A DNA stretch of 64,000 nt from assembly GCF_003353425.1 (NCBI RefSeq), contig NZ_QRAO01000001.1, positions 992,001 to 1,056,000 of the forward strand. Direction: 5' to 3'. Every line of letters begins with the position of its first letter. The first letter of the stretch is position 1. The position numbers and the translations under genes are program-made. The DNA is from Marinirhabdus gelatinilytica. GTDB taxonomy: Bacteria; Bacteroidota; Bacteroidia; Flavobacteriales; Flavobacteriaceae. The notes under the pieces are model-generated. The model was not told the DNA's origin and ran no database searches. It saw only the letters and a program-made list of their open reading frames with translations. Shown here piece by piece: positions 51,609 through 61,242 of the stretch.

Positions 51609-53786
51609 TTGAAACTCATTCCTCAAAAGTCACTCCTGGTTTTATTTGTTATGGCTATCACAGCCGTAACAGCACAAAAGAAAGAAATAACTTTAGAAGA
51701 TATTTGGGGTGGGACATTCCGTACAGAGCGTATGGATGCCCTGCGTTCCTTGGATAACGGTAAAGAATATGCAGTACTTAACTATAGCAGGCAAACAAAT
51801 GCCTCCACCGTAGATGTGTACGATTATAAAAGTGGTGAAAAAGTGCGTACCTTGGTGAACACAAACAATCTCCCTGGTATAAGCCATATTATCTCCTACG
51901 AACTTAGCGAAGATGAATCCAAAATACTCTTGGCCACCCAGCTGAAACAGATATACAGAAGATCGTCCCTCGGGACTTTTTATGTTTATGATATTAAGAC
52001 GAAAGACCTTACCCTAGTTTCACAAAAGCAAATACAGGAGCCCACCTTTAATAACGATGCCACCAAGATTGCCTTTGGGTATAATAATAATATCTACATC
52101 AAAGATCTTAAGACAGGCACCGAAACACAAGTTACCACAGATGGTAAGAAAAACAGCATTATCAATGGTATTACAGATTGGGTATACGAAGAAGAATTTG
52201 CCTTTGTAAGGGCCTTTGATTGGAACAAAGAAGGCGATAAGTTAGCCTACATAAAGTTTGACGAAACCAACGTGCCGCGCTTTTCAATGGATGTGTATGG
52301 CACAGATCTCTACCCAAACCAACAGGTGTTCAAATATCCTAAAGCAGGAGACCCCAATGCTGAAGTTTCCCTCCATATTTATGATTTGGATACAAAGAAT
52401 ACCAGTGATGTAAACCTGGCCAACTACGATAGCTACTACATCCCACGTATTAAGTGGACCAAGGATAAAGATGTGTTGAGCGTTCAGCTTACCAATAGAA
52501 AACAAAACGAAGTTAACCTCGTATTTGTAGATGCAAAAAAGAACACCACAACACTTATACTGAAAGAACGAGACGATGCTTATGTGGATATAACCGATAA
52601 CCTAACGTTTTTGAACAACAACAGTTTTATCTGGACCAGCGAAAAGGACGGATGGAACCACATATACCATTACGATAAAACAGGTGAGTTGATAAACCAG
52701 GTAACCAAAGGGGATTGGGAAGTGACCAATTATTACGGTTTTGACCAAAAAACTGGGCGAGTTTATTACCAAAGTACCGAGAATGGCAGTATAAACCGAG
52801 ATGTGTACTCCGTATTGAAAAACGGGGAGAACAAGGCACGTTTAACACAGAGAACGGGCATAAACAGTGCTTCCTTCAGCAGTGATTTTACGTATTTTAT
52901 CAATACCTTCCATGATACCGAAACACCTTATGTGTTTACACTCCACAATGCTTTAAACGGAGCACTAATCCGTGAGATAAAGAATAATGAAGCGCTTAAG
53001 AATGAGCTGGCACAATACAATATATCTCCGAAAGAATTCAGTACCATTAACATAAATGGTGAAGAACTTAATATGTACATAATTAAACCCTCAAATTTTG
53101 ATGAGACCAAGCAGTACCCGCTGTTTATGTACCAGTATTCTGGGCCTGGTTCGCAAAATGTACGAAACGCCTGGAACGGTTCTAACGACTACTGGCACCA
53201 AATGCTGGCACAGCAAGGATACATTATTGCCTGTGTAGACGGTCGTGGTACGGGGTTAAAGGGAAGGGATTTCAAAAAAGTGACCCAAAAAGAACTAGGG
53301 AAGTACGAAGTAGAAGACCAGATAGCCGCTGCGAAAGAATTGGGAAAACTCCCCTATATCGATGCCTCTAGGATAGGTATTTGGGGATGGAGTTACGGTG
53401 GGTTTATGTCCAGTAATTGCCTTTTCCAAGGGGCCGATACGTTCTCAATGGCCATAGCCGTTGCCCCGGTTACTAGTTGGAGATTCTACGATACTATCTA
53501 TACAGAACGGTACATGACCACCCCGCAGGAGAATGCAAGTGGATACGATACCAACTCCCCCATAAACCACGTGGATAAACTGAAAGGTAAATTCTTGTTG
53601 GTGCACGGTAGTGCCGATGATAATGTACACGTGCAGAACACGATGCGCCTGGTGGAAGCCTTGGTTCAGGCCAATAAACAGTTCGATTGGCGCATTTACC
53701 CCGATAAAAACCACGGTATTTACGGGGGCAACACCCGTTTGCACCTTTACACCTTGATGACCAATTTTATTAAAAACAACTTATAA
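51609..53786 (+). CDS. Dipeptidyl-peptidase IV-like S9 peptidase
   Basis: A 725-residue exported serine peptidase. An N-terminal signal peptide (ending AVTAQ) leads to a DPP-IV-type beta-propeller (about 40-500) and an alpha/beta-hydrolase domain with the catalytic S595 in GWSYGGFMS, D670 in HGSADDNVH and H702 in KNHGIYGG. The Glu pair in VYEEEFAF (about 194-201) matches the double-Glu of DPP-IV that binds the free N-terminus, so it should release dipeptides from chain ends. The start is TTG. It is 28 bp upstream of a peptide transporter, a sensible functional pair. Confidence 0.9.
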   Translation: MKLIPQKSLLVLFVMAITAVTAQKKEITLEDIWGGTFRTERMDALRSLDNGKEYAVLNYSRQTNASTVDVYDYKSGEKVRTLVNTNNLPGISHIISYELSEDESKILLATQLKQIYRRSSLGTFYVYDIKTKDLTLVSQKQIQEPTFNNDATKIAFGYNNNIYIKDLKTGTETQVTTDGKKNSIINGITDWVYEEEFAFVRAFDWNKEGDKLAYIKFDETNVPRFSMDVYGTDLYPNQQVFKYPKAGDPNAEVSLHIYDLDTKNTSDVNLANYDSYYIPRIKWTKDKDVLSVQLTNRKQNEVNLVFVDAKKNTTTLILKERDDAYVDITDNLTFLNNNSFIWTSEKDGWNHIYHYDKTGELINQVTKGDWEVTNYYGFDQKTGRVYYQSTENGSINRDVYSVLKNGENKARLTQRTGINSASFSSDFTYFINTFHDTETPYVFTLHNALNGALIREIKNNEALKNELAQYNISPKEFSTININGEELNMYIIKPSNFDETKQYPLFMYQYSGPGSQNVRNAWNGSNDYWHQMLAQQGYIIACVDGRGTGLKGRDFKKVTQKELGKYEVEDQIAAAKELGKLPYIDASRIGIWGWSYGGFMSSNCLFQGADTFSMAIAVAPVTSWRFYDTIYTERYMTTPQENASGYDTNSPINHVDKLKGKFLLVHGSADDNVHVQNTMRLVEALVQANKQFDWRIYPDKNHGIYGGNTRLHLYTLMTNFIKNNL

Positions 53787-53814
53787 TCAATACATTAACT
53801 AACACTTCTATTCT

Positions 53815-55407
53815 ATGGAATTTAAATTTGGAGGTTCAGAGATTAATCAGCGAACCGTTTTAGGCCATCCCTCGGGACTATTTGTACTGTTCTTTACCGA
53901 AATGTGGGAACGTTTCTCATACTACGGTATGCGTGCATTGCTCGTACTGTTTCTAGTAGCTTCAATTTTTGATGAAGGCGGCTGGGGCTGGGAACGTTCA
54001 GAGGCATTACAATTGTATGCAGTGTACACAGGATTGGTGTATATCACCCCAATTTTTGGTGGTATTATAGCTGATATGCTGACTGGATATAGAAAAGCCG
54101 TAGTACTTGGAGCCTTGTTAATGACTTTGGGTCACGCTTCTATGGCACTTGAGGTTACTTCAGATTCTTTCTTTTATATAGGATTAGGATTGTTGATTAT
54201 AGGTAATGGATTGTTTAAGCCGAATATTTCTTCAATAGTAGGTCAATTATACAAAGGACAAGGCAAAGAAAAAGATGCTGGATATACCATTTTCTATATG
54301 GGAATTAACGCAGGAGCATTCTTGGGAATATTACTTTGTGGCTATATAGGTGAAAAAATAGGTTGGCACTATGGCTTTGGCCTGGCAGGAGTTTTTATGT
54401 TTTTTGGAATGTTGCAGTTCTATTTTGCACAGAAAATTTTTGGAAGAATTGGTTTGTCGCCAAAAGGAACAAAGGATTTTGATGATGCACTCGAAGATAA
54501 GATAGAGGCCACTGAAGATGCCATTGAAGATACGGTGGACGATGCCAAAAAATCTAAAATCACTCGTGATAGATTGATCGTAATTGGGATATTCGCCTTT
54601 TTTACCATTTTCTTTTGGTGGGCGTTTGAGCAAGCAGGTGGTTCCATGACCATCTTTGCAGCAGATTACACAGATAGAATTCTTGAAGGTAATGGAGCAC
54701 TTATATTTAAAGTGTTTAATACGTTGCTCACCGTAATACCAATGTTGATAATAACTTGGGTTTTGGCAATGTTGTTTAAACAAACTTTTGGAAAGTATGC
54801 ACTGTCTAACATTTTTTTAGGAATTAGCTTTGTAATTATATGGGCTATTGTAGTTTGGATGTTGGTTCGCCAGTTTTCAGATCCGGCACCAGAGGTACCA
54901 GCTTCTTGGTTTGGTATATTAAACTCCTTCTTTATTATTGCTTTTGCACCATTGTTTTCAAAACTGTGGCAAAGTAAATACAACCCCACGGGTCCAATAA
55001 AATTTGCAATTGGACTGGTGTTGCTAGGGCTTGGTTTTGGAATTTTAGCGTACGGTTCTATGGGAATCCCACTGGGAGCAAAAACAGCAAGTGTAAGTAT
55101 GATTTTCTTAATCCTAGCGTACCTTTTACATACATTGGGAGAGCTGTGTGTTTCTCCAGTAGGACTGTCTTATGTTAGTAAATTAGCGCCATTAAAATTG
55201 GTGGGCCTCATGTTTGGGGTTTGGTTTGTGGCAAACTTTATTGCAAACCTGGCAGCAGGTATTACAGGTAGTTATATAGACCCTATTGTTGAAGAATACG
55301 GGATGACCACTTTCTTCTTAATATTTACTATTATTCCAATAAGTGCAGGAGTAATACTGGTACTTATTAATAAAATGATGCTTAGAATGATGCACGGCAT
55401 ACGCTAG
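53815..55407 (+). CDS. POT-family proton-coupled peptide transporter
   Basis: A 530-residue, roughly 14-helix MFS transporter of the POT/PTR2 family. The ExxERFxYYG motif reads EMWERFSYYGM (about 26-36), which holds the proton-coupling residues, and GGIIADMLTGYRKAVVLGA (about 82-100) follows. A charged loop (about 218-245, DDALEDKIEATEDAIEDTVDDAKKS) between helices is acidic and species-variable. It would import di- or tripeptides produced by the peptidase upstream. Confidence 0.92.
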   Translation: MEFKFGGSEINQRTVLGHPSGLFVLFFTEMWERFSYYGMRALLVLFLVASIFDEGGWGWERSEALQLYAVYTGLVYITPIFGGIIADMLTGYRKAVVLGALLMTLGHASMALEVTSDSFFYIGLGLLIIGNGLFKPNISSIVGQLYKGQGKEKDAGYTIFYMGINAGAFLGILLCGYIGEKIGWHYGFGLAGVFMFFGMLQFYFAQKIFGRIGLSPKGTKDFDDALEDKIEATEDAIEDTVDDAKKSKITRDRLIVIGIFAFFTIFFWWAFEQAGGSMTIFAADYTDRILEGNGALIFKVFNTLLTVIPMLIITWVLAMLFKQTFGKYALSNIFLGISFVIIWAIVVWMLVRQFSDPAPEVPASWFGILNSFFIIAFAPLFSKLWQSKYNPTGPIKFAIGLVLLGLGFGILAYGSMGIPLGAKTASVSMIFLILAYLLHTLGELCVSPVGLSYVSKLAPLKLVGLMFGVWFVANFIANLAAGITGSYIDPIVEEYGMTTFFLIFTIIPISAGVILVLINKMMLRMMHGIR

Positions 55408-55425
55408 TACACAATTAATCCATAT

Positions 55426-55456
55426 AAAAAACGTTCCCATAGTGGAACGTTTTTTG
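55426..55456 (+). terminator. Rho-independent terminator after the peptide transporter
   Basis: Stem AAAAAACGTTCC / GGAACGTTTTTT with a 6-nt loop and a T-run, about 19 bp after the stop. Confidence 0.85.
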
Positions 55457-55510
55457 TTACATGTCCTTTTAAATCATAACCAAAGGGTCAATGACCTAAA
55501 TAAAAAATAA

Positions 55511-56047
55511 ATGAAGAAGTTACTCCTTTTAGTCCTTTTACTGGCTGCAGGAACCATGACCGCCCAAAAAGTTGAGTGGATGAGTATGGAAGAGGCCCTG
55601 GCCGCACAAGCAGAGACTCCCAAAAAAATTTTTATGGATGTGTACACTACATGGTGTGGCCCTTGTAAATTATTAGATAAAAATACGTTTGGCAACCAAC
55701 AAGTAGCCGATTTTATTAACGCAAACTATTATCCAGTAAAGTTCAATGCCGAAGGTAACGAAGATATCACCTATAACGATTTTACGTATACCAACCCTAA
55801 TTACGTTGCTGGAAAAAGAGGGCGTAACTCCCAGCACTTATTAGCCCACGCTTTAAAGATTACCGGTTATCCCAGTCTGGTGTTTTTTGAAGAAGATGGT
55901 ACGCTTATCCAAGCCATTCCTGGTTACAAAACCCCACAGCAACTGGAGATATATTTAAAGATGATTGCCAATGACGATTATAAAAAGCTTACCACGGCAC
56001 AGGCCTGGCAGGAATATCAAGAAAATTTTAAAAGTACCTTTAAGTAG
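55511..56047 (+). CDS. Exported thioredoxin-domain protein
   Basis: A 178-residue protein with a signal peptide (about 1-18, ending MTAQ) and a thioredoxin fold with the active site WCGPCK (about 49-54) and the cis-Pro loop TGYPSLVFF. A periplasmic role as a reductase or disulfide-handling protein is expected. It follows a terminator and has no clear operon partner; the gene after it is on the opposite strand. Confidence 0.88.
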   Translation: MKKLLLLVLLLAAGTMTAQKVEWMSMEEALAAQAETPKKIFMDVYTTWCGPCKLLDKNTFGNQQVADFINANYYPVKFNAEGNEDITYNDFTYTNPNYVAGKRGRNSQHLLAHALKITGYPSLVFFEEDGTLIQAIPGYKTPQQLEIYLKMIANDDYKKLTTAQAWQEYQENFKSTFK

Positions 56048-56070
56048 TTGTTTTTAGTTAAGTGTTTCGG

Positions 56071-58119
56071 CTATTTAAGTGTAAAGGCTCCCTTTGTACC
56101 CGTGTGGTGAAAAGGGAGTTTCTTTTTTTTGCAGGTTTGCTGCCAACGCTTTACATAACTTGTATAATTGCTCCCGTCCGCAAGAATTTGTTGCGGTTGT
56201 AGGCTGTCTATAAGCCGTTCCAGATTCACCCTTGGACTATGGGTGAGCAATACAATTGGCGATTTAGTTCCCATGGGATACACACCCAAACTGTCCAAAA
56301 CCAAAACATAGTTCTGTTTGTAGCTAAAATACTTCGGAAGGGTTTTTTCTGAAACTTTTGCCACCGAATTTGCAGTCGTATATCCTTTTACGGGATAATT
56401 TTTTTGTAAATTCTTTGTGGAAGTATCGGTCGTGAACAATATCAACTGCTTGTTCTGTTTTACACCTATCAGGGTTTTTCGGTTCTTGTGGAAAACAATC
56501 ATTTCTGAAAAATTTGCTTGCTTCTTTTCCCAGTTCAAAACAGCCAATAAAAGTATCATGGATACAAGACAATAGTTGAGCCTTCTAACCGAAAAGCGCT
56601 TCCAAAGTAAAACGAGACGTATCAAGAACAGATAGCTTACCAATACCATTGCCTTTGAAAATGGGATGTTTTCCCATAAAAATAATTCCTGCCCTGCGAC
56701 CCATGAGATAAAGTTATTTAAAAGTTGGAGGGAGTAATTATATCCTTCAGCAAAAAAACCTGGAAGCGTGTTGCAGGCTGCCAAAAACACAAGTAACAGC
56801 CCTGCGCCAAGTAGTATTCCCAGTACTGGTAATACTACAATATTGGTGACAAAGAACAAGCCAGGAAACTGATGGAAATAATACAAGCTTAATGGGACAA
56901 TGCCCAATTGTGCGGCAGTGGATACTGTGATGATGTTCCAGAACAGTCTGTCTACATAAAATTTGGGTCGGTAGAGCTTGTATAGTTTTGGGTGAATCCA
57001 AAGTATGGCGAACACCGCAAGATAGCTTAACTGAAAACCCACGTGAAACAACCAATTGGGCTTAAAAAGCAATAATATAAAGAATGAAAGAAATAGTGTG
57101 TTAAAACTATTTGTGGGTCTATCCACTGCTGTGGCAAAAGTGAAAAATGTGAACATAGTCACCGCCCGTACCACCGAGGGAGAAAGCCCTGCCAATACTG
57201 CAAAACCCCATAGAAAAAGTACAATAAGGATGCTTCTCATTATTTTTCCATACCGTAAATAGGTAAGAGGTTTGAACAGGAACAACACTATGAAATACAG
57301 TATCCCTACGTGCAACCCAGAAACCGCCAGGATATGGATGGCACCCGCAGCAGCATAATCGCTGTAAAGGTCTTTGTCGATATCCCGCCGTTGTCCCAGG
57401 ACCAATGCTTGTAAAATACTGCGTTCTTTGGTTTGTAGTGGTGTGTTTTTCAATTTTGAGATAAGATGGTCTCGGATGCTTTCAGAAAATCCACGGATGG
57501 TTGTATTCCCTTTTTTGATAGTAAGGATTTGAGGTTGTTTCAATCGCATTTGGGCATATACACCCAAGGTTTTCATGTATGCAGCATAATTGAACTGGTG
57601 TGGGTTCTTGGGCGCAGGAACCGGTTGTAAAGTTCCGTAGGTGAGGAGTACGTCGTCCACTGCTAAGGAGAGTGAGTCTTTTGGTATTGATACGAGCACC
57701 TTTCCCGTAGCACTTGCTCCACCAACTTTTTGGACTTGAGCAATATATTTGTTGTTGAAGGAATCTGGCTTCAACACTTCGGTTACCTTTAGTTGTAACA
57801 AATTATTTTCAGAAATAATAAACTGATGCAAGTAATGAAGCTCCTGATACTTGGGCAATCGTAGCGTATAATTAGCAAATCCACAGATAAAAAAGAACAA
57901 TAACACCCATACTCCAAAAATCGGGGATGGGGATAGTTGCTTTTTGTTCCATAGCCACGTAAGCAATAACAGTAAAAAGCAGCTTGCAAATACAAGTACC
58001 ATAACATACTTGGAAACTGAAAATATTGTAGCTAGGTCCACCCAATACCCAACCGCAATACCCAGCGCAAGGCAAACGGAAAAACCAATTACCGAAAAGT
58101 TAACATACGAAACTCCCAT
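56071..58119 (-). CDS. comEC: ComEC/Rec2-family DNA uptake channel
   Basis: A 682-residue inner-membrane protein: N-terminal DUF4131 with three helices, a soluble domain (about 100-215), and the competence membrane domain (about 225-500; VLGQRRDIDKDLYSDYAAAGAIHILAVSGLHVG). The C-terminal region (about 540-680) takes the position of the metallo-beta-lactamase-like domain but has no HxHxDH motif, as in many Bacteroidota proteins. It should carry single-stranded DNA across the inner membrane in natural transformation. No other competence genes are nearby. Confidence 0.88.
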   Translation of the reverse strand: MGVSYVNFSVIGFSVCLALGIAVGYWVDLATIFSVSKYVMVLVFASCFLLLLLTWLWNKKQLSPSPIFGVWVLLFFFICGFANYTLRLPKYQELHYLHQFIISENNLLQLKVTEVLKPDSFNNKYIAQVQKVGGASATGKVLVSIPKDSLSLAVDDVLLTYGTLQPVPAPKNPHQFNYAAYMKTLGVYAQMRLKQPQILTIKKGNTTIRGFSESIRDHLISKLKNTPLQTKERSILQALVLGQRRDIDKDLYSDYAAAGAIHILAVSGLHVGILYFIVLFLFKPLTYLRYGKIMRSILIVLFLWGFAVLAGLSPSVVRAVTMFTFFTFATAVDRPTNSFNTLFLSFFILLLFKPNWLFHVGFQLSYLAVFAILWIHPKLYKLYRPKFYVDRLFWNIITVSTAAQLGIVPLSLYYFHQFPGLFFVTNIVVLPVLGILLGAGLLLVFLAACNTLPGFFAEGYNYSLQLLNNFISWVAGQELFLWENIPFSKAMVLVSYLFLIRLVLLWKRFSVRRLNYCLVSMILLLAVLNWEKKQANFSEMIVFHKNRKTLIGVKQNKQLILFTTDTSTKNLQKNYPVKGYTTANSVAKVSEKTLPKYFSYKQNYVLVLDSLGVYPMGTKSPIVLLTHSPRVNLERLIDSLQPQQILADGSNYTSYVKRWQQTCKKKKLPFHHTGTKGAFTLK

Positions 58120-58178
58120 ACCGAAAAAAGGCCAAGTTGCCTTACAATTGGGGAGTTGGTATTAAAGATACTAATTTT

Positions 58179-58688
58179 TTAAATAATGCGCCGTGCCTGT
58201 ACAAAAGAGCGGTTCCAGTAGCTTTCGGAAATATCGCTTATAATGACACCCCTAGAGGTCGTGGAGTGTATAAATTTAAGAACGCCGCTTTTATTGTAAA
58301 CCACCAGGCCCACGTGGTTTATAACATTTCGGCTTTTGTTGGTCTGGAAGAACACGAGATCGCCTTCCTTTACCTTCAATAAAGAGATGCGTTTCCCCTC
58401 TTTGGCCATATCGCGCGATATTCGTGGAAGTGCTATGCCTTCATTTGCGAAACTTGTGTAAATGAGCCCAGAGCAGTCCATTCCCTTTTTTGTGGTACCG
58501 CCAAATTTATAACGGGTTCCCTCAAAACTTTTAGCATATTTTATGATCTTTCCTGCTTTGCTGTTGGGGTCAACGTTGCTCTTAACCACTTTCGAGGATC
58601 TGTTCTTTTTATAGGTAGTGGTTTTTCTAGAGGAGCCACAGGAGGCCAATACTAATGTGAGTAGGAGTAGGGGTAGTAGTTTTTTCAT
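58179..58688 (-). CDS. NlpC/P60 cell-wall endopeptidase lipoprotein
   Basis: A 169-residue lipoprotein (lipobox LASC near residue 17) with a C40 NlpC/P60 domain: nucleophile Cys in GMDCSGLIYTSF, His in INHVGLVVY, and a third polar residue His in FIHSTTSRGV. It should cut peptide stems of peptidoglycan. Before the domain is a basic Ser-Lys stretch (about 18-45). It is 59 bp upstream of comEC on the same strand, probably independent. Confidence 0.9.
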   Translation of the reverse strand: MKKLLPLLLLTLVLASCGSSRKTTTYKKNRSSKVVKSNVDPNSKAGKIIKYAKSFEGTRYKFGGTTKKGMDCSGLIYTSFANEGIALPRISRDMAKEGKRISLLKVKEGDLVFFQTNKSRNVINHVGLVVYNKSGVLKFIHSTTSRGVIISDISESYWNRSFVQARRII

Positions 58689-58846
58689 GGTGCGTGATTT
58701 CGGTCGTATAAAAATAAAAAGGTTTGTTCCTGCATTTTAGTGTTGCCCAAAACACTTATTAAAACGAAATTAACAATGGTTTCTTGTTTTCAGAAAAGAA
58801 AATGCACACGTTGCGCCTTTGCGAAACGTAGAGTACGTCCCTTATA

Positions 58847-59962
58847 TTAGTTGTTTTCTAAGCTTGTATGTATAAGCTTCGCAGCCTTCTCACTCGCTCC
58901 CTTTCCTCCTAGCTTTTGCTCCAGATCGTAGTAATCCAAGAACAACTTGGCGCGTTGGTATTCGTCCAAAATGGTGGTGAGTTCTTTTTTCAGATTTTTG
59001 GTGTTCAGCTCTTTTTGGATGAGTTCTTTCACTGCCTCTTTATCTAGGATTAGGTTGACGAGCGAAATAAATTTCAGCGTGATGATACGCTTGGCAATTT
59101 GGTAGGAAATAGAACTGCCCTTATAGCAAACCACCTGTGGTACTTTGAACAAAGCGGTTTCCAAAGTGGCCGTCCCCGAAGTTACCAAAGCCGCATGGGA
59201 CAGGCTCAACAAATCGTAGGTTTTATTTGAGACAAATTTCACATTCTTTTTGTCCAGAAACGTTTCGTAAAATGATGTGTCCTGACTGGGTGCTCCAGCG
59301 ATCACAAACTGGTACTGCGGAAAATCCTCCACAACACTTAACATTACCTCCAGCATTTTGTTTATTTCCTGCTTTCTGCTCCCGGGAAGTAGCGCTATAA
59401 TAGGGCGTTCGTCCAGTCCGTGTACCGCCTTAAACTGAATGGGATCTACCTGTTCCCTACCTGCAATGGCATCTATAAGGGGGTGTCCCACAAAATGTAC
59501 GGGATAGTCGTACTGCTTATAAAAATCTTCCACAAAGGGTAGCACCACGTACATGTGGTCTATGGTTGCCTTAATGGTTTTTACCCGGCTGGCCCGTGAT
59601 GCCCATACTTGTGGACTTATATAATAATGCGTACTGAAACCTTTTGGTTTTGCCCATTTGGCAATGCGGAGGTTAAAGCCAGAGTTGTCTATAAAAATCA
59701 ATGCATCGGGTTGAAAGGTCTCGATATCTTTCTTGCACTTCGAAATGAATCTGAAAATCTTCCCCAAGTTGAAGATAACTTCAGAAAAACCCATAAAAGC
59801 ACGTTCCTTGTAGTGCGTTACCAAAGTGCCGCCCACCGCTTGCATAAGGTCGCCACCCCAAAACCTAATGTCGGCCTTTGGGTCTTCCCTGATAATGGCT
59901 TTCATTAAATTGGACCCGTGTAGGTCTCCAGATGCCTCGCCTGCAAGAATGTAGTATTTCAT
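58847..59962 (-). CDS. lpxB: Lipid-A-disaccharide synthase
   Basis: A 371-residue GT19 enzyme that joins UDP-diacylglucosamine and lipid X. The start MKYYILAGEASGDLHGSNLM includes the conserved GEASGDLHG. Later motifs are WASRASRVKTIK, GHPLIDAI, LLPGSRKQEI and SGTATLETALF, all typical of LpxB. It is 46 bp downstream of a small membrane-protein gene and the surE run. Confidence 0.95.
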   Translation of the reverse strand: MKYYILAGEASGDLHGSNLMKAIIREDPKADIRFWGGDLMQAVGGTLVTHYKERAFMGFSEVIFNLGKIFRFISKCKKDIETFQPDALIFIDNSGFNLRIAKWAKPKGFSTHYYISPQVWASRASRVKTIKATIDHMYVVLPFVEDFYKQYDYPVHFVGHPLIDAIAGREQVDPIQFKAVHGLDERPIIALLPGSRKQEINKMLEVMLSVVEDFPQYQFVIAGAPSQDTSFYETFLDKKNVKFVSNKTYDLLSLSHAALVTSGTATLETALFKVPQVVCYKGSSISYQIAKRIITLKFISLVNLILDKEAVKELIQKELNTKNLKKELTTILDEYQRAKLFLDYYDLEQKLGGKGASEKAAKLIHTSLENN

Positions 59963-60008
59963 TTATAAAAAATATCTTTTAAAGATACATCAAACAACCA
60001 ATACTAAC

Positions 60009-60299
60009 TTAATAAAACTTGGAAGCCAGAATAAACAAGGCAGCCAGCAACGTTGCCATGATTACACCGCGAGCACGGTAGTATCGGTTCTTCTTCAGAA
60101 AAAAGAAAAATAACAGTAGGTTCAATAATGCGCCAAGGCCAATAATGTTGCCCAGTACATCTTCCTCCAATGCTACTTGGATAGTGGTTTTTATACTGTA
60201 TGTTGAGAATATAAGGATGTACAGTAACATACCAATGCAATTGGACACCAAGCCCAGTACAAATCCTATCGCAATGTTTTTTCCTATTTTTTTTCTCAT
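60009..60299 (-). CDS. Small membrane protein between surE and lpxB
   Basis: A 96-residue protein from the ATG at 60299, with three predicted helices (about 8-32, 45-63 and 73-92). It overlaps surE by 4 bp, so it is co-transcribed between surE and lpxB. No family is recognised. Confidence 0.65.
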   Translation of the reverse strand: MRKKIGKNIAIGFVLGLVSNCIGMLLYILIFSTYSIKTTIQVALEEDVLGNIIGLGALLNLLLFFFFLKKNRYYRARGVIMATLLAALFILASKFY

Positions 60300-61072
60300 A
60301 GTTCCCAAGAATTGATGTCCTGTATCGCGTGGTGAGCCGTAAGATCAAATTGAACGGGAACCACACTCACATAGTTATTTGCAAGTGCCCATTCGTCGGT
60401 ATCTTCACCTTTGTCCTCATTCACAAATTCGCCCGTGAGCCAATAATACTCGCGTCCCAAGGGGTTGGTTCGCTTATCGAAATTTTCTATCCAGTGTGCA
60501 TTTGCCTGCCGGCACACCTTAATGCCCTTTAGTTCTTTTGCGGAAGCTTTGGGAAAGTTCACGTTTAGCACAACTCCTTTGGGCATGCTGTTCTTTAAAC
60601 ATTCTTCAGCAATTTGCTTTACGTATTTTTTTACGGGTTCAAAATTGGCATCCAAGCTATAGTCCAACAATGAAAAGCCTATGGAAGGAATCCCCTGTGT
60701 GCCTGCTTCCACCGCAGCACTCATGGTCCCACTATAAATTACATTTATGGAAGAGTTGCTCCCGTGGTTAATACCACTTACACACAAATCTGGTTTTCGT
60801 TTTAAAATTTCGTTCACGGCCAGTTTTACACAATCTACCGGTGTCCCGCTACAACTGTACTCTTGTTGCTGCTCGTCTTTATGTACCTGTATTTTATCGC
60901 AATATAAGGTGTCGTTTATGGTAATGGCGTGCCCCATCCCACTTTGCGGAGAGTCTGGCGCCACAACACAAACATCGCCCAAGGTGTTCATGACCTCAAT
61001 AAGGGCACGTATTCCCGGGGCAGTAATGCCATCGTCATTGGTAACTAAAATAAGGGGTTTTTTCTTTGCCAT
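60296..61072 (-). CDS. surE: 5'-nucleotidase SurE
   Basis: A 258-residue metal-dependent phosphatase acting on nucleoside 5'-monophosphates. The N-terminal LVTNDDGITAPGI (metal-binding Asp-Asp) is exact, as are APDSPQSGMGHAIT, CSGTPVDCVKLAV and SGINHGSNSSINVIYSGTMSAAVEG-like segments. It has a good -7 promoter element and heads the run surE - membrane protein - lpxB. Confidence 0.95.
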   Translation of the reverse strand: MAKKKPLILVTNDDGITAPGIRALIEVMNTLGDVCVVAPDSPQSGMGHAITINDTLYCDKIQVHKDEQQQEYSCSGTPVDCVKLAVNEILKRKPDLCVSGINHGSNSSINVIYSGTMSAAVEAGTQGIPSIGFSLLDYSLDANFEPVKKYVKQIAEECLKNSMPKGVVLNVNFPKASAKELKGIKVCRQANAHWIENFDKRTNPLGREYYWLTGEFVNEDKGEDTDEWALANNYVSVVPVQFDLTAHHAIQDINSWEL

Positions 61073-61093
61073 GGTATTAATATACTAATAGCG

Positions 61094-61101
61094 CAAAAAT
61101 A
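61094..61101 (-). promoter_or_regulatory. Flavobacterial -7 element for surE
   Basis: On the minus strand TATTTTTG, matching TAnnTTTG, 22 bp before the ATG at 61072. Confidence 0.5.
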
Positions 61102-61242
61102 CAGTTTATAATCAGTAAGACCGTGGCGCAACTGTTTAAAATTTAGAGCACAACCGTTTAACAAAAAATTAGTACCCAAACCCTCATATGGCACGGTTTT
61201 TTCTCTATTTTTAGGGTTCTAAAAAATTTGACGATGCATTTT

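Noticed and set aside
56071-58119. ComEC as a degenerate gene because of the missing nuclease-like motif
   Set aside because: The membrane domain is intact, and many Bacteroidota ComEC proteins lack the metallo-beta-lactamase ligands, so this is normal for the group.
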